Positions 31,250-41,454 of a DNA stretch of 64,000 nt are shown piece after piece (positions within the stretch are counted from its first letter, which is position 1; each line of letters starts with the position of its first letter). The DNA is taken from assembly GCF_963678635.1 (NCBI RefSeq), contig NW_026970657.1, forward strand, positions 64,001 to 128,000, written 5' to 3'. Made by a program: the position numbers and the translations under genes. The notes beneath the pieces were generated by a model. The model ran no database searches and was not told the origin of the DNA. It saw only the letters and a program-made list of their open reading frames with translations. The DNA is from Symsagittifera roscoffensis. Lineage: Eukaryota > Xenacoelomorpha > Acoela > Convolutidae.

Positions 31250-31471
31250 TCTTTTTAAATAAAAAATTAAAATCAAAGATACTTATTCTGCAATGATAGC
31301 AAACAAAGCTGTTCTAAGTAAAATAGACAGAGCTATTGAAGCAACAATTTTCAAAGGCCTGAGTTATAATCAGTGGTGTTTCGTTTCAAATTTTTGCTAT
31401 TACAAACAAGTCTGTGCTAGAATGATTCTGAGACACATAATATGTATGAACCTAAAGACTTGCGTTCATAA
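31250..31471. other. Host DNA upstream of the copia insertion
   Basis: A 60-odd codon open stretch is present, but codon use and sequence give no support for a gene. Confidence 0.4.
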
Positions 31472-31476
31472 GACCT

Positions 31477-31814
31477 TGTTGAGGACAGACGAGCTCAATG
31501 CCAGACTAGTGAAATACCAGACCAAACTCAAGGTCAGACTTGAGCAATAGAAACCTAATTAAAGGTCAACTGGTATAAAACTCAATGCACTCAGACAAGG
31601 TCAACTGGTCTGCTGGTATTTGATAAACTAATTAATTAACTGGTAATTAATTAACTGGTACTATTTGATGCTCAGTTTGTCGTGTCATTTTATAAACACA
31701 ATCTCAATTCATTCTTCAACGATCAGTATCTCTTCTCTCTCCTCAGTTGAAACCTCAGATAACTCTCAAACCTCTATCCCCTAGTCCTACTTGCTCTAAC
31801 TCTGAATCTTAACA
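31477..31814 (+). repeat. Copia 5' LTR
   Basis: TGTTGAGG...TTAACA. U3 carries repeated AACTGGTA and TTAATTAACTGGTA motifs. A TATAAA box at 31691 and an initiator-like ATCAGT at about 31722 are spaced about 31 nt apart, marking the probable start of R. Confidence 0.95.
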
Positions 31815-31829
31815 GGTTATGGGCCCAGA
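31815..31829 (+). promoter_or_regulatory. Copia primer site matching initiator tRNA-Met anticodon arm
   Basis: GGTTATGGGCCCAG directly after the LTR is the reverse complement of CTGGGCCCATAACC, the anticodon stem-loop of metazoan initiator tRNA-Met. This is the half-tRNA priming known from Drosophila copia, not 3'-end priming. Confidence 0.85.
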
Positions 31830-31911
31830 TTTCTAAACTTTTTGATTTAATAATTATTTGATTTCTGTCAGAGTTTTTTTTAGCTTTTATCTAGCCTTTA
31901 GCAAAGCAGAG

Positions 31912-34900
31912 ATGGACTTGAAACTGGCTGGATTCAGTGGAAAGTCTGAAGATTTTCCAGCTTGGTCGACGAAGTTTGTGGCACTGATGCATACCAAAGG
32001 CCTGTTCAGGACTGTGATGGGCAATGACGATCTACCAGAAGCTGAACCTACGCTACCTGAGAATCCGAATGCTGACCAGATGACGGCGTACAACACCAAG
32101 ATGCAGGAGCGAGCTGTGCTGATCCAGCAGAGGAAAGACAACCGAAACACAGTGTGGTCACATCTAGCTCTGGTCCTGAACAACACCACACTGATGTACA
32201 TCAAGAACGACTGCGTGGCTGCGGATGGCTATGGCGATGGGACGAAGGCCTGGAGACTGCTGCAAGAGAAGTTTTGCAGTGTGGAGAGGCCTACAGTGGT
32301 CAGTCTAGTAGGCCAGCTTGCGAAGCTGCGCCTAGGATCAGAGGAGGATCTCGATGACTACTTCGTTCGAAGTCAAGAGCTGATGACGCGGCTGAGTGAA
32401 GCTGGGGAAGCAATTACGGACACACTCTTCAATGCGCTCGTGATCAACGGACTGCCTGACAGCTTTGAGCATTTCGTGGTGCAGGAGAGCTTCCAGCCGG
32501 CCAAGACTTTTACAGAGCTGAGAACGAGGTTGAGGAACTATGATGACTCGAGACGAGCTCGATGTGGAGAGAAGACTGGGAATGGACACATAGCTATGCA
32601 AGCTGTGAGGAAGAAGAAAGGAGCGTCGGGTGGTGGCTGTTTTGTGTGCGGTCAGAAGGGTCATTTGGCAAGAGATTGCAGATCCAGAAGTGACAGTGGT
32701 CAATCTGGTGCTCGAGGCAGTGGCTCGAATGAAGCAAGTGGTCCAACTTCAAGGAAGCAAGGGTGCTTCAAGTGTGGACAGCAAGGACACTTTGCAAGGG
32801 ACTGCAAGCAGGCAAAGACAGGGTTCTTCAGTTGTTGTGCAACAACCTCAATGAAGGGAGATGATCTCATTGTGGATACGGGATGCACCGATCATGTAGT
32901 GCGCGACAAGGCTGTCTTCTCAAGCTTTGAGAAATGGGATGAGGGGACAACAGTTGAGAATCCGAACGGTACAATATCAAAGATTGAGGGCATAGGCTCG
33001 GTGGAAGTGGACATACGAGACTGTCAAGATGTGACGAGGAGCTACACTTTCCACAATGTGCTGTTTGTGCCGAGCTACAACGTGAATCTGATGAGTGTGA
33101 GCTCAGCAATAGCTAGAGGGTCTAGTTTCAGCTTTACATCAGACTCTTCTCATCTTGTGGCACCGGATGGTCGACGGCTACCAGTGAAGCAGCGCGGCAA
33201 GCTTTTCTTCCTGGAGTGCAAGTTCAAGAGGAACGCGATGACTCTAGCTACGAAAGCGAAGATGGAGACAAGTAGTGCAATGCTGTGGCACCGAAGGCTG
33301 GGGCATCTCAACAAGCATGATCTAATATCAGTTGTTGATGTCGGCGAGCTAGGGTTCTGCGAAGTGTGCACAGCTTCGAAGATGCACGAAGTAGCAATGC
33401 CAAAGAAGACAGAGAACAGGGCAACTGCAGTGGGGCAGCGGGTCTTCAGCGACATCCAGGGACCATTTGAAGTTGCGAGCATGCATGGAGCGCGCTATGC
33501 CGTGAGCTTCATTGATGACTTCAGCCGTCTGGCAGTGGTCAAGTACCTGGTTAAGAAGAGCGATACTCTTTCGAAGTTCAAAGACTTTGTAGCTGAGCAC
33601 GGAACACCGAAGTGCTTGAGAACTGACAACGGAGGTGAGTATTCGTCGAATGCTTTTCGGATGTTCTGTAGAGAAATGCAGGTGAAACAGGAGTTTACAG
33701 TACCTAATACTCCGCAACAGAATGGCGTGGCAGAGAGGTACAACAGGGTGATAACTGAGATGACTCGATGTCTACTGGCCGATGCAAAGCTCTCAAAGAT
33801 GTTCTGGGTACGAGCAATGTCAACGGCAGTCAGGGTTCGCAACTTGTGTCCTACATCCAGCAATGAGCATCGCATTTCATCAATGGAGATGCATTATGGG
33901 AAGCCATCGAAAGTCAACTACCTGCGAGTGTTCGGATGCCTGGCGTACTACCTGGACAGAGGAAACCGGCGGAAACTGGATCCGAAAGGCAAGAAGAGCA
34001 AGTTCATTGGTTATGACGAGGAGAGCAAAGCCTACTTGCTGATGGACCTGGAGACAAAGCGAGTGGTACGAGCAAGAAGCGTGACGTTCAATGAAGACAT
34101 CATTCCAGACGACTTTCTGGTAGACAGTGAGCAGTCACAAACACTGGGTCTATCAATCGAGGGATGCATTGATGTAGAGGAAACTAGCACGAAGGCCATC
34201 ACTGAGTCTACCAATAAAGCGAATGATAGTGGAGCAGCAGCTTCAGTGGGGGTTACGGAAGATGACCCAGTCGAGACTGAAGAATTGGAACCACCTTCCA
34301 CAGAGCCTCCAGAGCAGAGGCCAACAGAGATTCCAGAGCAGCGGTCAACTAGAACGCGGAACCCTCCCATCCGATACGGACTGGCTTACACTCATGCTTC
34401 AGTGATAGCACAAGAGCCAAGAAGCTACTTGGAAGCAGTATCTGGACCAGAAAGGGAGCAGTGGCTAGCAGCTATGGCTTTGGAGGTGCAGTCACTGAAG
34501 GCAATGGGCACCTGGACACTTGTTGATAGACCAAATTCTCGCAAGGTCATTCCTGGACGCTGGGTGCTTGCTGTGAAGAGAGATGCAATGGGACAAGTGG
34601 AGCGGTTTAAAGCCAGATACGTGGTGAAGGGTTTTATGCAAGTGGAAGGACTGGACTTCAATGAGACCTTTGCGCCAACCTGTAAACCAGAAACAAAGAG
34701 AATACTACTGGCTTTGGGAGCGCAAGATGATCTTGTACTTCATCAGATGGACGTGAAGTCAGCCTTCCTCAACTCGCCGTTAACAGAAACTGTGTATATG
34801 GAACAGCCCGAGGGGTTCAGCAGCGGGGACAACCAAGTGTGTTTGCTACAACGCAGTATCTATGGGCTGAAGCAGGCAGGAAGGGACTGGTACCAGACGC

Positions 34901-36003
34901 TGAGCACGTTTCTTCTGGAGACTGGTTTCACTCGAAGCACCAATGACTTCTGTTTGTTCACGATGAGGGGAATGGATGATGCTATGATCTATGTTCTAGT
35001 ATGGGTGGATGATATCATCATTGGCTGCAAACTGCAAGCAGAAGTTGACAGGGTGAGGGACCGATTCACTGACCGATTCAAGATGGATGATCGCGGTCCA
35101 TTAGCCTGGTTTTTGAAAATGCAGGTCAAACGGGCACCTGGTTCTGTCACTGTGAATCAGTCTTGCTACATTGAAGACTGCTTGGAGCGCTTTGGGTTGG
35201 CTGACTGCAAACCAGTAGGGACACCAGCTGATATCAGCACTCAGTTGACGAAGAAGGACTGCCCTGGAGCGGGCTCAGAAGAAGCAGTGGCAATGCAGCG
35301 TGAGGACTACAGAGGCATAGTGGGCTCGTTATTGTACATAGCCAAGCAAACGAGGCCAGACATCCTAGCTACTGTGACTCAACTTTCACGGTTTCTGGAG
35401 AATCCTGGGAGAACACACTGGGTGGCTGCTAAGAGAGTACTGCGATACCTGAAAGGAACCAAAGATCTGGAGCTGTGCTACATCAAAGATCCTGATGGGT
35501 TCAACCTTTATGGTTCAGCAGATGCTGACTGGGCTGGTGACGTTGATGACAGAAGGTCAACAACAGGCTACAGTTTTCATGTGCAGCGGTCAGGAGCAGC
35601 AATCAGCTGGAGTACCAAGAAGCAACCTACTGCAGCAATATCTACCAGCGAAGCTGAGTATCAAGCAATGGCAGCGGCTGTTCAGGAAGGCCTCTACTTA
35701 CGATCCCTACTCAATGAGATGGATATGACGTGTGATGGTCCAACTGTGATCAACGAGGACAACCAGAGCTGCATCAAGATGTGCAAAAATCCCGTAATGC
35801 AGAAGCGTACAAAGCACATTGATGTCAAGTATCACTTTGTCCGAGAGCGGGTCGAGGATGGAACATTTGCGCTCGAGTACTGTCCAACCGAAAACATGGA
35901 GGCTGACTTGTTGACGAAATCCCTGAGCAAGGCAAAGGTGGATCAACATCGTCGAACGCTGATGGGTTGCAGCCTGACATTGGACAAAGCCAATTCAGCC
36001 TGA
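31912..36003 (+). CDS. gag-pol: Copia Gag-Pol polyprotein, 1,363 aa
   Basis: The likely start is ATG 31912 (MDLKLAGFSGKSEDFPAW). The open frame extends upstream to a TTG only. Domains by residue: UBN2-type Gag about 60-220; two CCHC zinc knuckles (CFVCGQKGHLARDC about 243, CFKCGQQGHFARDC about 285); protease DTGCTDH about 321; integrase zinc site HRRLGHLN...CEVC about 458-484, with D (SDIQGP) about 513, D (TDNGGEY) about 571, E (NGVAERY) about 607; RT from WVLAVKRD about 884 with WVDDIII about 1031; RNase H ADADWAGD about 1203, SEAEYQAM and EDNQSC. Order integrase before RT defines Ty1/copia. No stop or shift seen. The TGA stop abuts the purine tract. Confidence 0.97.
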   Translation: MDLKLAGFSGKSEDFPAWSTKFVALMHTKGLFRTVMGNDDLPEAEPTLPENPNADQMTAYNTKMQERAVLIQQRKDNRNTVWSHLALVLNNTTLMYIKNDCVAADGYGDGTKAWRLLQEKFCSVERPTVVSLVGQLAKLRLGSEEDLDDYFVRSQELMTRLSEAGEAITDTLFNALVINGLPDSFEHFVVQESFQPAKTFTELRTRLRNYDDSRRARCGEKTGNGHIAMQAVRKKKGASGGGCFVCGQKGHLARDCRSRSDSGQSGARGSGSNEASGPTSRKQGCFKCGQQGHFARDCKQAKTGFFSCCATTSMKGDDLIVDTGCTDHVVRDKAVFSSFEKWDEGTTVENPNGTISKIEGIGSVEVDIRDCQDVTRSYTFHNVLFVPSYNVNLMSVSSAIARGSSFSFTSDSSHLVAPDGRRLPVKQRGKLFFLECKFKRNAMTLATKAKMETSSAMLWHRRLGHLNKHDLISVVDVGELGFCEVCTASKMHEVAMPKKTENRATAVGQRVFSDIQGPFEVASMHGARYAVSFIDDFSRLAVVKYLVKKSDTLSKFKDFVAEHGTPKCLRTDNGGEYSSNAFRMFCREMQVKQEFTVPNTPQQNGVAERYNRVITEMTRCLLADAKLSKMFWVRAMSTAVRVRNLCPTSSNEHRISSMEMHYGKPSKVNYLRVFGCLAYYLDRGNRRKLDPKGKKSKFIGYDEESKAYLLMDLETKRVVRARSVTFNEDIIPDDFLVDSEQSQTLGLSIEGCIDVEETSTKAITESTNKANDSGAAASVGVTEDDPVETEELEPPSTEPPEQRPTEIPEQRSTRTRNPPIRYGLAYTHASVIAQEPRSYLEAVSGPEREQWLAAMALEVQSLKAMGTWTLVDRPNSRKVIPGRWVLAVKRDAMGQVERFKARYVVKGFMQVEGLDFNETFAPTCKPETKRILLALGAQDDLVLHQMDVKSAFLNSPLTETVYMEQPEGFSSGDNQVCLLQRSIYGLKQAGRDWYQTLSTFLLETGFTRSTNDFCLFTMRGMDDAMIYVLVWVDDIIIGCKLQAEVDRVRDRFTDRFKMDDRGPLAWFLKMQVKRAPGSVTVNQSCYIEDCLERFGLADCKPVGTPADISTQLTKKDCPGAGSEEAVAMQREDYRGIVGSLLYIAKQTRPDILATVTQLSRFLENPGRTHWVAAKRVLRYLKGTKDLELCYIKDPDGFNLYGSADADWAGDVDDRRSTTGYSFHVQRSGAAISWSTKKQPTAAISTSEAEYQAMAAAVQEGLYLRSLLNEMDMTCDGPTVINEDNQSCIKMCKNPVMQKRTKHIDVKYHFVRERVEDGTFALEYCPTENMEADLLTKSLSKAKVDQHRRTLMGCSLTLDKANSA

Positions 36004-36010
36004 GTGGGGG
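36004..36010 (+). promoter_or_regulatory. Copia polypurine tract
   Basis: GTGGGGG lies between the Gag-Pol stop and the 3' LTR, where plus-strand priming is expected. Confidence 0.8.
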
Positions 36011-36348
36011 TGTTGAGGACAGACGAGCTCAATGCCAGACTAGTGAAATACCAGACCAAACTCAAGGTCAGACTTGAGCAATAGAAACCTAATTAAAGGT
36101 CAACTGGTATAAAACTCAATGCACTCAGACAAGGTCAACTGGTCTGCTGGTATTTGATAAACTAATTAATTAACTGGTAATTAATTAACTGGTACTATTT
36201 GATGCTCAGTTTGTCGTGTCATTTTATAAACACAATCTCAATTCATTCTTCAACAATCAGTATCTCTTCTCTCTCCTCAGTTGAAACCTCAGATAACTCT
36301 CAAACCTCTATCCCCTAGTCCTACTTGCTCTAACTCTGAATCTTAACA
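36011..36348 (+). repeat. Copia 3' LTR
   Basis: Same length as the 5' LTR, one base different (36255). Followed by GACCT, the target duplication. Confidence 0.95.
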
Positions 36349-36353
36349 GACCT

Positions 36354-38316
36354 AAAGACCTAAAAACCTAATAACCCATGCGCCCCTGTGGACTAAAATT
36401 TTGAGCCATATAATTTCCATATTTCCATTCTGAATTTTTTGTCATATAATTCCATAGGTACAAAAAGTTATATGAAGTCTCAACAATAAACCGTTTCGCA
36501 TAGGAGAAAATTTGTCAGACTAAAAATTTTGATATATAAGATATAAATTTTTCGAGTTTTGAATTTTTTTTTGTCGAAACTCAAGAATCAAAATTTTTCC
36601 TAAAAACCACTGGTTAGAAGACAGCATTCTTGCAGGTTAACTCTATAGGAAGATTTGCTATCTTGAAATTTTGAAAAAACCGGTTTTTTGTAAAGAACTT
36701 CGCGAAAAAATTTTTGCAAAGACCTTAACATGTCTAAGAAGCTTTTCTATCACAAAGTTTTTCAATTTTGCCAATATTTTTGGCCAGAATGAAGTTTAAA
36801 GCTTAGACTAAAATTGAGTTTAGACTAAAATTGGTCTATCATACCAAACTAATTTTTCAATTTGGTTATACACGAAATATTCACTATGGACTACGTTATA
36901 GATAAAATGCAAACATTTTTGCTTTAGAACTTTTTCTGGTAGTTTTGTTTAAAATAAGAATCATAAAGCAACATTGAAAAGGATAAAATTTTCTGCGAGT
37001 TTTGACATTTGAAATATTTAGCGTTTCAAGTGCTTTTATAAAAAAATTTCATGTGAGCAAGTGAAAAATTAAAAAGTGATCGTTTCTTACATACTCTTCG
37101 TGTATGAAATACATGATAACCATTTTCATTGAATGCAATTGCATGACAAGCAATTTTTGTGTAGGAAAGTCAACCCGGACACTTTTTTTGCAACTTCTAA
37201 ACTCAATAACTGTGACTGCTTCAAAACAATCATTATAATGACTACGGTTTCATCTTAAATTTTGACTAGTTTAGGACTGTTTCTTCCAGGATTCAATCCA
37301 CCAGGACAAAACCTTCCAGGATAAAAACCTCCAAAATAGAATGCCCCAGTAGACTCGATCCCACTAAGGCCAAAAGCACCATATCTCAACTTATCATCGA
37401 AGGAAAATAAGAGCATACATTTGATGAATTAAGAATTGAGTTTTCGGTTAAAACTACATCAATTCGACTTCCATATAACCTTTTAGAAGTTTTAACAGTT
37501 CAGCTTTCCTTTGACTCAATACAAGAGAGCGCTTCTATCACAAAAAGAAACCAGTCACATGGTACAGTCAGTTAGTCAAACAAATGATGTTAATTTGCGC
37601 CATTCGACATCAGTTCAAATCTCAAATTTGTTATTTTGAACAATATGTGTTGAATTTATCCCACATGGGACAAAACACCGAGCTTTCATTGAAGAGGGGT
37701 TGCGGGATAGTGTGAATTGTAGTCCTGATTCCTAGAAATTCATTTTCGTCTATATATCAATTTTTGAAATCTTGAGGACCACTGAATGTTGGGGTAGAAC
37801 TAGTTTTTTTTTCCAGGTTAAATTTTGGTTAATTGATTGATAAGTAACACAGGAAGCAGTGCAAGTAAAATGAATAGTTTAACAAGTGCGATACGAGTTT
37901 GCGTAGACTCTATTTATTCCCCCACTAGGCAAATAAAAACTTGCTCCGGCGCTAAACTTGATTCATTTTGTAGAACACGTGCATTTTGCTTAGAACTAAC
38001 AATAAGCTCCATTAAATGCGACACAAACAAAGATAGCCGGTTACTGTGCAAATAGCTCAAATTTTTCCGACCATGGTCTTAAAAAATTTTTTTTTTCAAA
38101 CTAGTATAGACTGAAACGGTTTTATTATGAAAGGTTACTCAACCCAGTCCGATAATTACTTATGGTTCCTGATTTTTCGCAGAGAACAAAAAGAAAAAAC
38201 GAAAACACACCCGGATACAAAAGTCCTCCCATTTTCAGTGGTCGGAACAAAACGTTAATTGTGTCTTAACTAACAAAAGGGGACAAAAAGTCATATTGAA
38301 CAACAATGCATATTAT
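36354..38316. other. Intergenic AT-rich DNA
   Basis: Nearly 2 kb with no convincing gene. A short series of CCAGGA(T/C)AAAACCTCC-like near-repeats lies around 37290-37350. An open stretch at 37837-38055 has no supporting features. Confidence 0.4.
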
Positions 38317-38836
38317 TGTTCCGACTTTCGTTACGAAAGTAACGGAATATTTGTGCTCGGGGTGGGTTTTTTTTCTTCACACAAATTTCGACTTTTTAAC
38401 TAGCCATTTTTGACGGAATTTTTTTATATCACTCGAAAAGTAATGTTGTCCTGAGCTTAAACTTGAAAAGATATTTTACCTGTGATCATTTTTTGTAAAG
38501 TTACGGGGGTTTAAAGATTGCCATTTTGGCCAATTTGGGACAATTAACGCGCGATATATTTCGCTCTTTTAACGCGTAAGCGGAGAGTTAATCCGTCTTA
38601 GAAATTGTTCCAAATTGGTTGAAAGAAGCTTATTTGCCATAATTGATTTGTTACAAGTAGCGAAATTGATCCTTTTGTACTTTATATGTGGGGGGATGAT
38701 TTTTATTTAAAAAAATTCAAATTTTAGAAAAAAAAATTTTCATTTTGTTTTATTTCATTTAATTTCTTAAATGTTATTACTGCTCCATAAACATTAAAAG
38801 GCGGTCTGAACGAGGTACTGGTACGAGCAGTCTTGT
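38317..38836 (+). repeat. R1 repeat, fullest copy
   Basis: Starts with a perfect stem-loop: TTCCG-A-CTTTCG-TTA-CGAAAG-TAA-CGGAA. It continues through the AATTAACGCGCGATATATTT block and ends GAGCAGTCTTGT. The inner CAGGGCTTCGCCCTG hairpin is missing here, replaced by a short deletion. No coding capacity. Confidence 0.8.
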
Positions 38837-39248
38837 AAGAATTGAGAATTTAATAACTCAGCTCCAGTTGAAAAGTGAGTTTAAAGCTGGTTTTAATTAG
38901 AGTTAAGTATTTGGTTATTTGAAGCGGTAAAAACATGAAATTTCCTTTTCGTGCTTCTTTTTAATTTCAGAGCAGCTGATGAATCTCCGGACAAGTCTTT
39001 TGTTTTTTTTTCGAAATTTTTATGCTCTAATCGGCTAAAAGCTCAAAATAATTTGCATTTGAGAAAAAAATTTGGTGCCCTCTAAACAGATATTTTAGAC
39101 GCTTTATTGATTTTCAAAAAGAGATAAGTTAAACTTGTACAGCACGCCAAACTTGTCTTGCAATTTAACGGACATGAAACAAAGTTTTGTCAGATCAAAA
39201 TTTAAGGGAAGCTATAGTAGAGGCTAAATAAAAAAGTAGTTGCTCTGT
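38837..39248. other. AT-rich intergenic DNA
   Basis: No gene or repeat identified. Confidence 0.4.
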
Positions 39249-39257
39249 TTTGCTTTA

Positions 39258-39378
39258 GTTGTCAACCCAGCGACATACGAGAACATAGAGTGCAATGCTA
39301 CCACTTATGTCTGCTACATAACTTACGAAGCAGACTTCAACCAACTCTATGCCCACTTTGTCCACCTCAGTATCTATG
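39258..39378 (+). other. Exon-like segment followed by a 54-nt intron
   Basis: Between an acceptor-like TTGCTTTAG and a strong donor GTGAGTACAT lies an open frame (VVNPATYENIECNATTYVCY, then ITYEADFNQLY). The putative intron 39379-39432 is 54 nt, with CTAAC 15 nt before its TTTTCAG end. This is the most credible piece of host gene in the window. The Cys/Asn pattern suggests a secreted protein, without a recognised family. Confidence 0.4.
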
Positions 39379-39432
39379 TGAGTACATTTCACGGCTCTTT
39401 TCCAGTCCCCTCTCCTAACTTTGATTTTCAGT

Positions 39433-40109
39433 TGTGAAATTTTGCATGGTGAACAACTTAATTATTGCCAGTGAACAAATTTGTATCTTAATACCTTATC
39501 GTAACATCACACACTCAGCCATAATCACACGTAATCCACAAAAAGGGGAAAAAAGAAATTTTGAAATGTTCCCCCACAAAAAGAGCCCAAATTACATCTT
39601 GGAACAATTCAAAAAAAACTGGAAGGTGGATAGACAAAAAAAGTAGTTCTGATAAAGCGTGACTTTCAGAAACCAAGATTGAAGTGTGTGCGGTTTTTTT
39701 GCCGATTACGCGCAAACGCTCAAACTTAATAAAAATTGTAGAGCTTTCTCTCAAAATTGCTCAAATCGTAGCAGGAACTGTTTAATCTTCAGCTATTTTT
39801 TTTTGAAATTTATTCCAAATTTTTACATATTTTTTTACAGGGCAAACTCAATCCACTTCTAAAATAATGTGAAAATCATACGTTCATCATTAGCATAATA
39901 ATAGACAGAAATCACTTTTAAATACTCTAGGGTCCAAAAATTTTTCAATGCTCATCAAATTTCAATAAAAAATCGGATTAGAAGCCGCTGACACTGTTTA
40001 ACAATGTTTTTGCAAAAAATATACTCTAATCTCTCCTTTCAAGCAAGTTTTGAGCGTAAATGTCTCTAATAATTGGGGTTTTCTTTCCAAAACTTCGCCG
40101 CCGCCCATG
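39433..40109. other. AT-rich host DNA
   Basis: May include the next exon just after 39433 (an open stretch runs to 39646), otherwise nothing is recognisable before the LTR at 40110. Confidence 0.35.
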
Positions 40110-40519
40110 TGGAACCAGATCTAAACTACATTTTATTATTGGTTATAAATTAGATATTTTATCACTAAAAAATTTAATATTAACCAATCGTGATCCATCT
40201 AATTAACAACCCACTTATTTGTGAGTGCTGAAATTACTTGTGATTTCGGCACCAGAGAGATTTGAATTTAACTCAGAAATTAGTTACCTCTCCAAGAGAC
40301 CTTTCGGCAATCGCAATAAGCCAGTATACTCTAGTTCTATTGAGCCTAGCAGAGACTAGTTAAACACCCTGAGACTAGTAGGTATAAGAGTAAAATTAAG
40401 ATCGGTATTAGACTAAGAAGTTGCACGAATCTATCCGGCCGAAAATAAGATAGCGTGACGAGCAGACGGTGTACCTTATCTGAAATTACTCTATGAGTTG
40501 GACCTTCCGTCACAACTCA
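40110..40519 (+). repeat. Outer left LTR of copy C (410 bp)
   Basis: TGGAACCAGATC...CACAACTCA, subtype with TTAGAAATTAGTTACC. Not followed by a primer site. Closest partner is 59557-59968. Confidence 0.85.
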
Positions 40520-40731
40520 GTTGGATAGTCATCAAACACTTAATTAGATTTGAGTTACCAGTTTTTTTAAGCTATATGGGCAGTATATCAGTATAATTTT
40601 TTTTTTTCAAAAAAACATAAATTTGTTCGTGACACTAGTCATAAATTTTGGGAGGAAGTTTTCAGTATAAAAGCATCATTTGGTACGTTTTCAGTTTTTC
40701 TTTGTGATCTAATTGTCTCTTAATTCAAATA
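40520..40731. other. Unassigned insert between LTR and R2
   Basis: AT-rich with homopolymer runs. No feature recognised. Confidence 0.4.
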
Positions 40732-41102
40732 GAAAAAATTCACAAACTCTGATAAATAACTGAAAAAGTGATAAACATCATGGGTATCTTCCAGGAATAA
40801 CTGGGTACAAAAACGAAAAATTAGCAATCAATCAGTTTCTCAAATGAAATTGAAATCAAATTTAAACATTTTTCTTGTGTAGCGATGCATTGGCTTTCAG
40901 AATTTGAAGCAATGAATTTTAGAATAATGAAAAACTTGACTGGGCTTTGGCTGCTCATTTTGGTGCGTTACTGATGTATTAAGAAATATTGCAGGCACAA
41001 CTACTGTTATTAAGCATCGGTAATTGGAACATATAGTTCTTTGAGGTTTCACCTTTTCTTTTTCTGATCAATCTTTCACCTCTGGATCGAAATATCCAGT
41101 AA
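40732..41102 (+). repeat. R2 repeat, copy 2
   Basis: Close match to 14633-15012 and ends in the same hairpin CTGGAT...ATCCAG. Abuts a truncated LTR. Confidence 0.7.
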
Positions 41103-41329
41103 CGCTTTGAAAACAGTTGTTCTCCTCCTGGATAAACTCCAAGAACTAACTCGCATAAACCCGTTAACACTAGATCTATTGAGACTAGGAGATATAAGAG
41201 TAAGATTAAGATCGGTATGAGACTGATAAGCTGCACAAATCTATCTGGCCGAAAAAAGGATAGCGTGACGAGCAGACGGTGTACCTTATCTGAAATTACT
41301 CTAATGAGTTTACCTCCCATCTAAACTCA
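41103..41329 (+). repeat. 5'-truncated inner LTR of copy C
   Basis: Lacks the first 150 or so bases. Subtype with CAGTTGTTCTCC and GGATAAACTCCAAGAACT, as in copy D, and different from the outer LTRs. Followed by the primer site. Confidence 0.8.
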
Positions 41330-41331
41330 TC

Positions 41332-41350
41332 TGGTGCGACCAAAAGTCTC
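41332..41350 (+). promoter_or_regulatory. Primer-binding site of copy C
   Basis: TGGTGCGACCAAAAGTCTC, 2 nt after the truncated LTR. Confidence 0.7.
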
Positions 41351-41454
41351 GAATTATACCTCAAAAAACAATTTAGCTTAGAACTAACCAAATAGATTAG
41401 ACTTAGACAAAAAAAAACATTCTCAAAAAGTTACACAACGATAACTTAATTGAA

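Larger units (their letters stand above)
31472..36353 (+). mobile_element. Intact Ty1/copia element with 5-bp target duplication
   Basis: Two 338-bp LTRs (31477-31814 and 36011-36348) flank a single Gag-Pol frame. GACCT occurs on both sides (31472-31476 and 36349-36353). The LTRs differ, as far as I can see, only at 31721 (G) versus 36255 (A), indicating very recent insertion. All expected signals and catalytic motifs are present, so it may still be active. Its coding region is visibly richer in G+C than the AT-rich surroundings. Confidence 0.97.

Noticed and set aside
31887-35949. Antisense ORFs of 78-126 codons over the copia element
   Set aside because: Shadows of the intact Gag-Pol frame.
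37837-38055. 72-codon Cys-containing ORF in intergenic DNA
   Set aside because: No splice signals, start context or conserved copy supports it.
40110-40519. Reading the LTR as a simple solo LTR unrelated to copy C
   Set aside because: The 3' LTR at 59557 is of the same subtype and carries the same CATG flank, so a shared insertion is more likely, though not certain.
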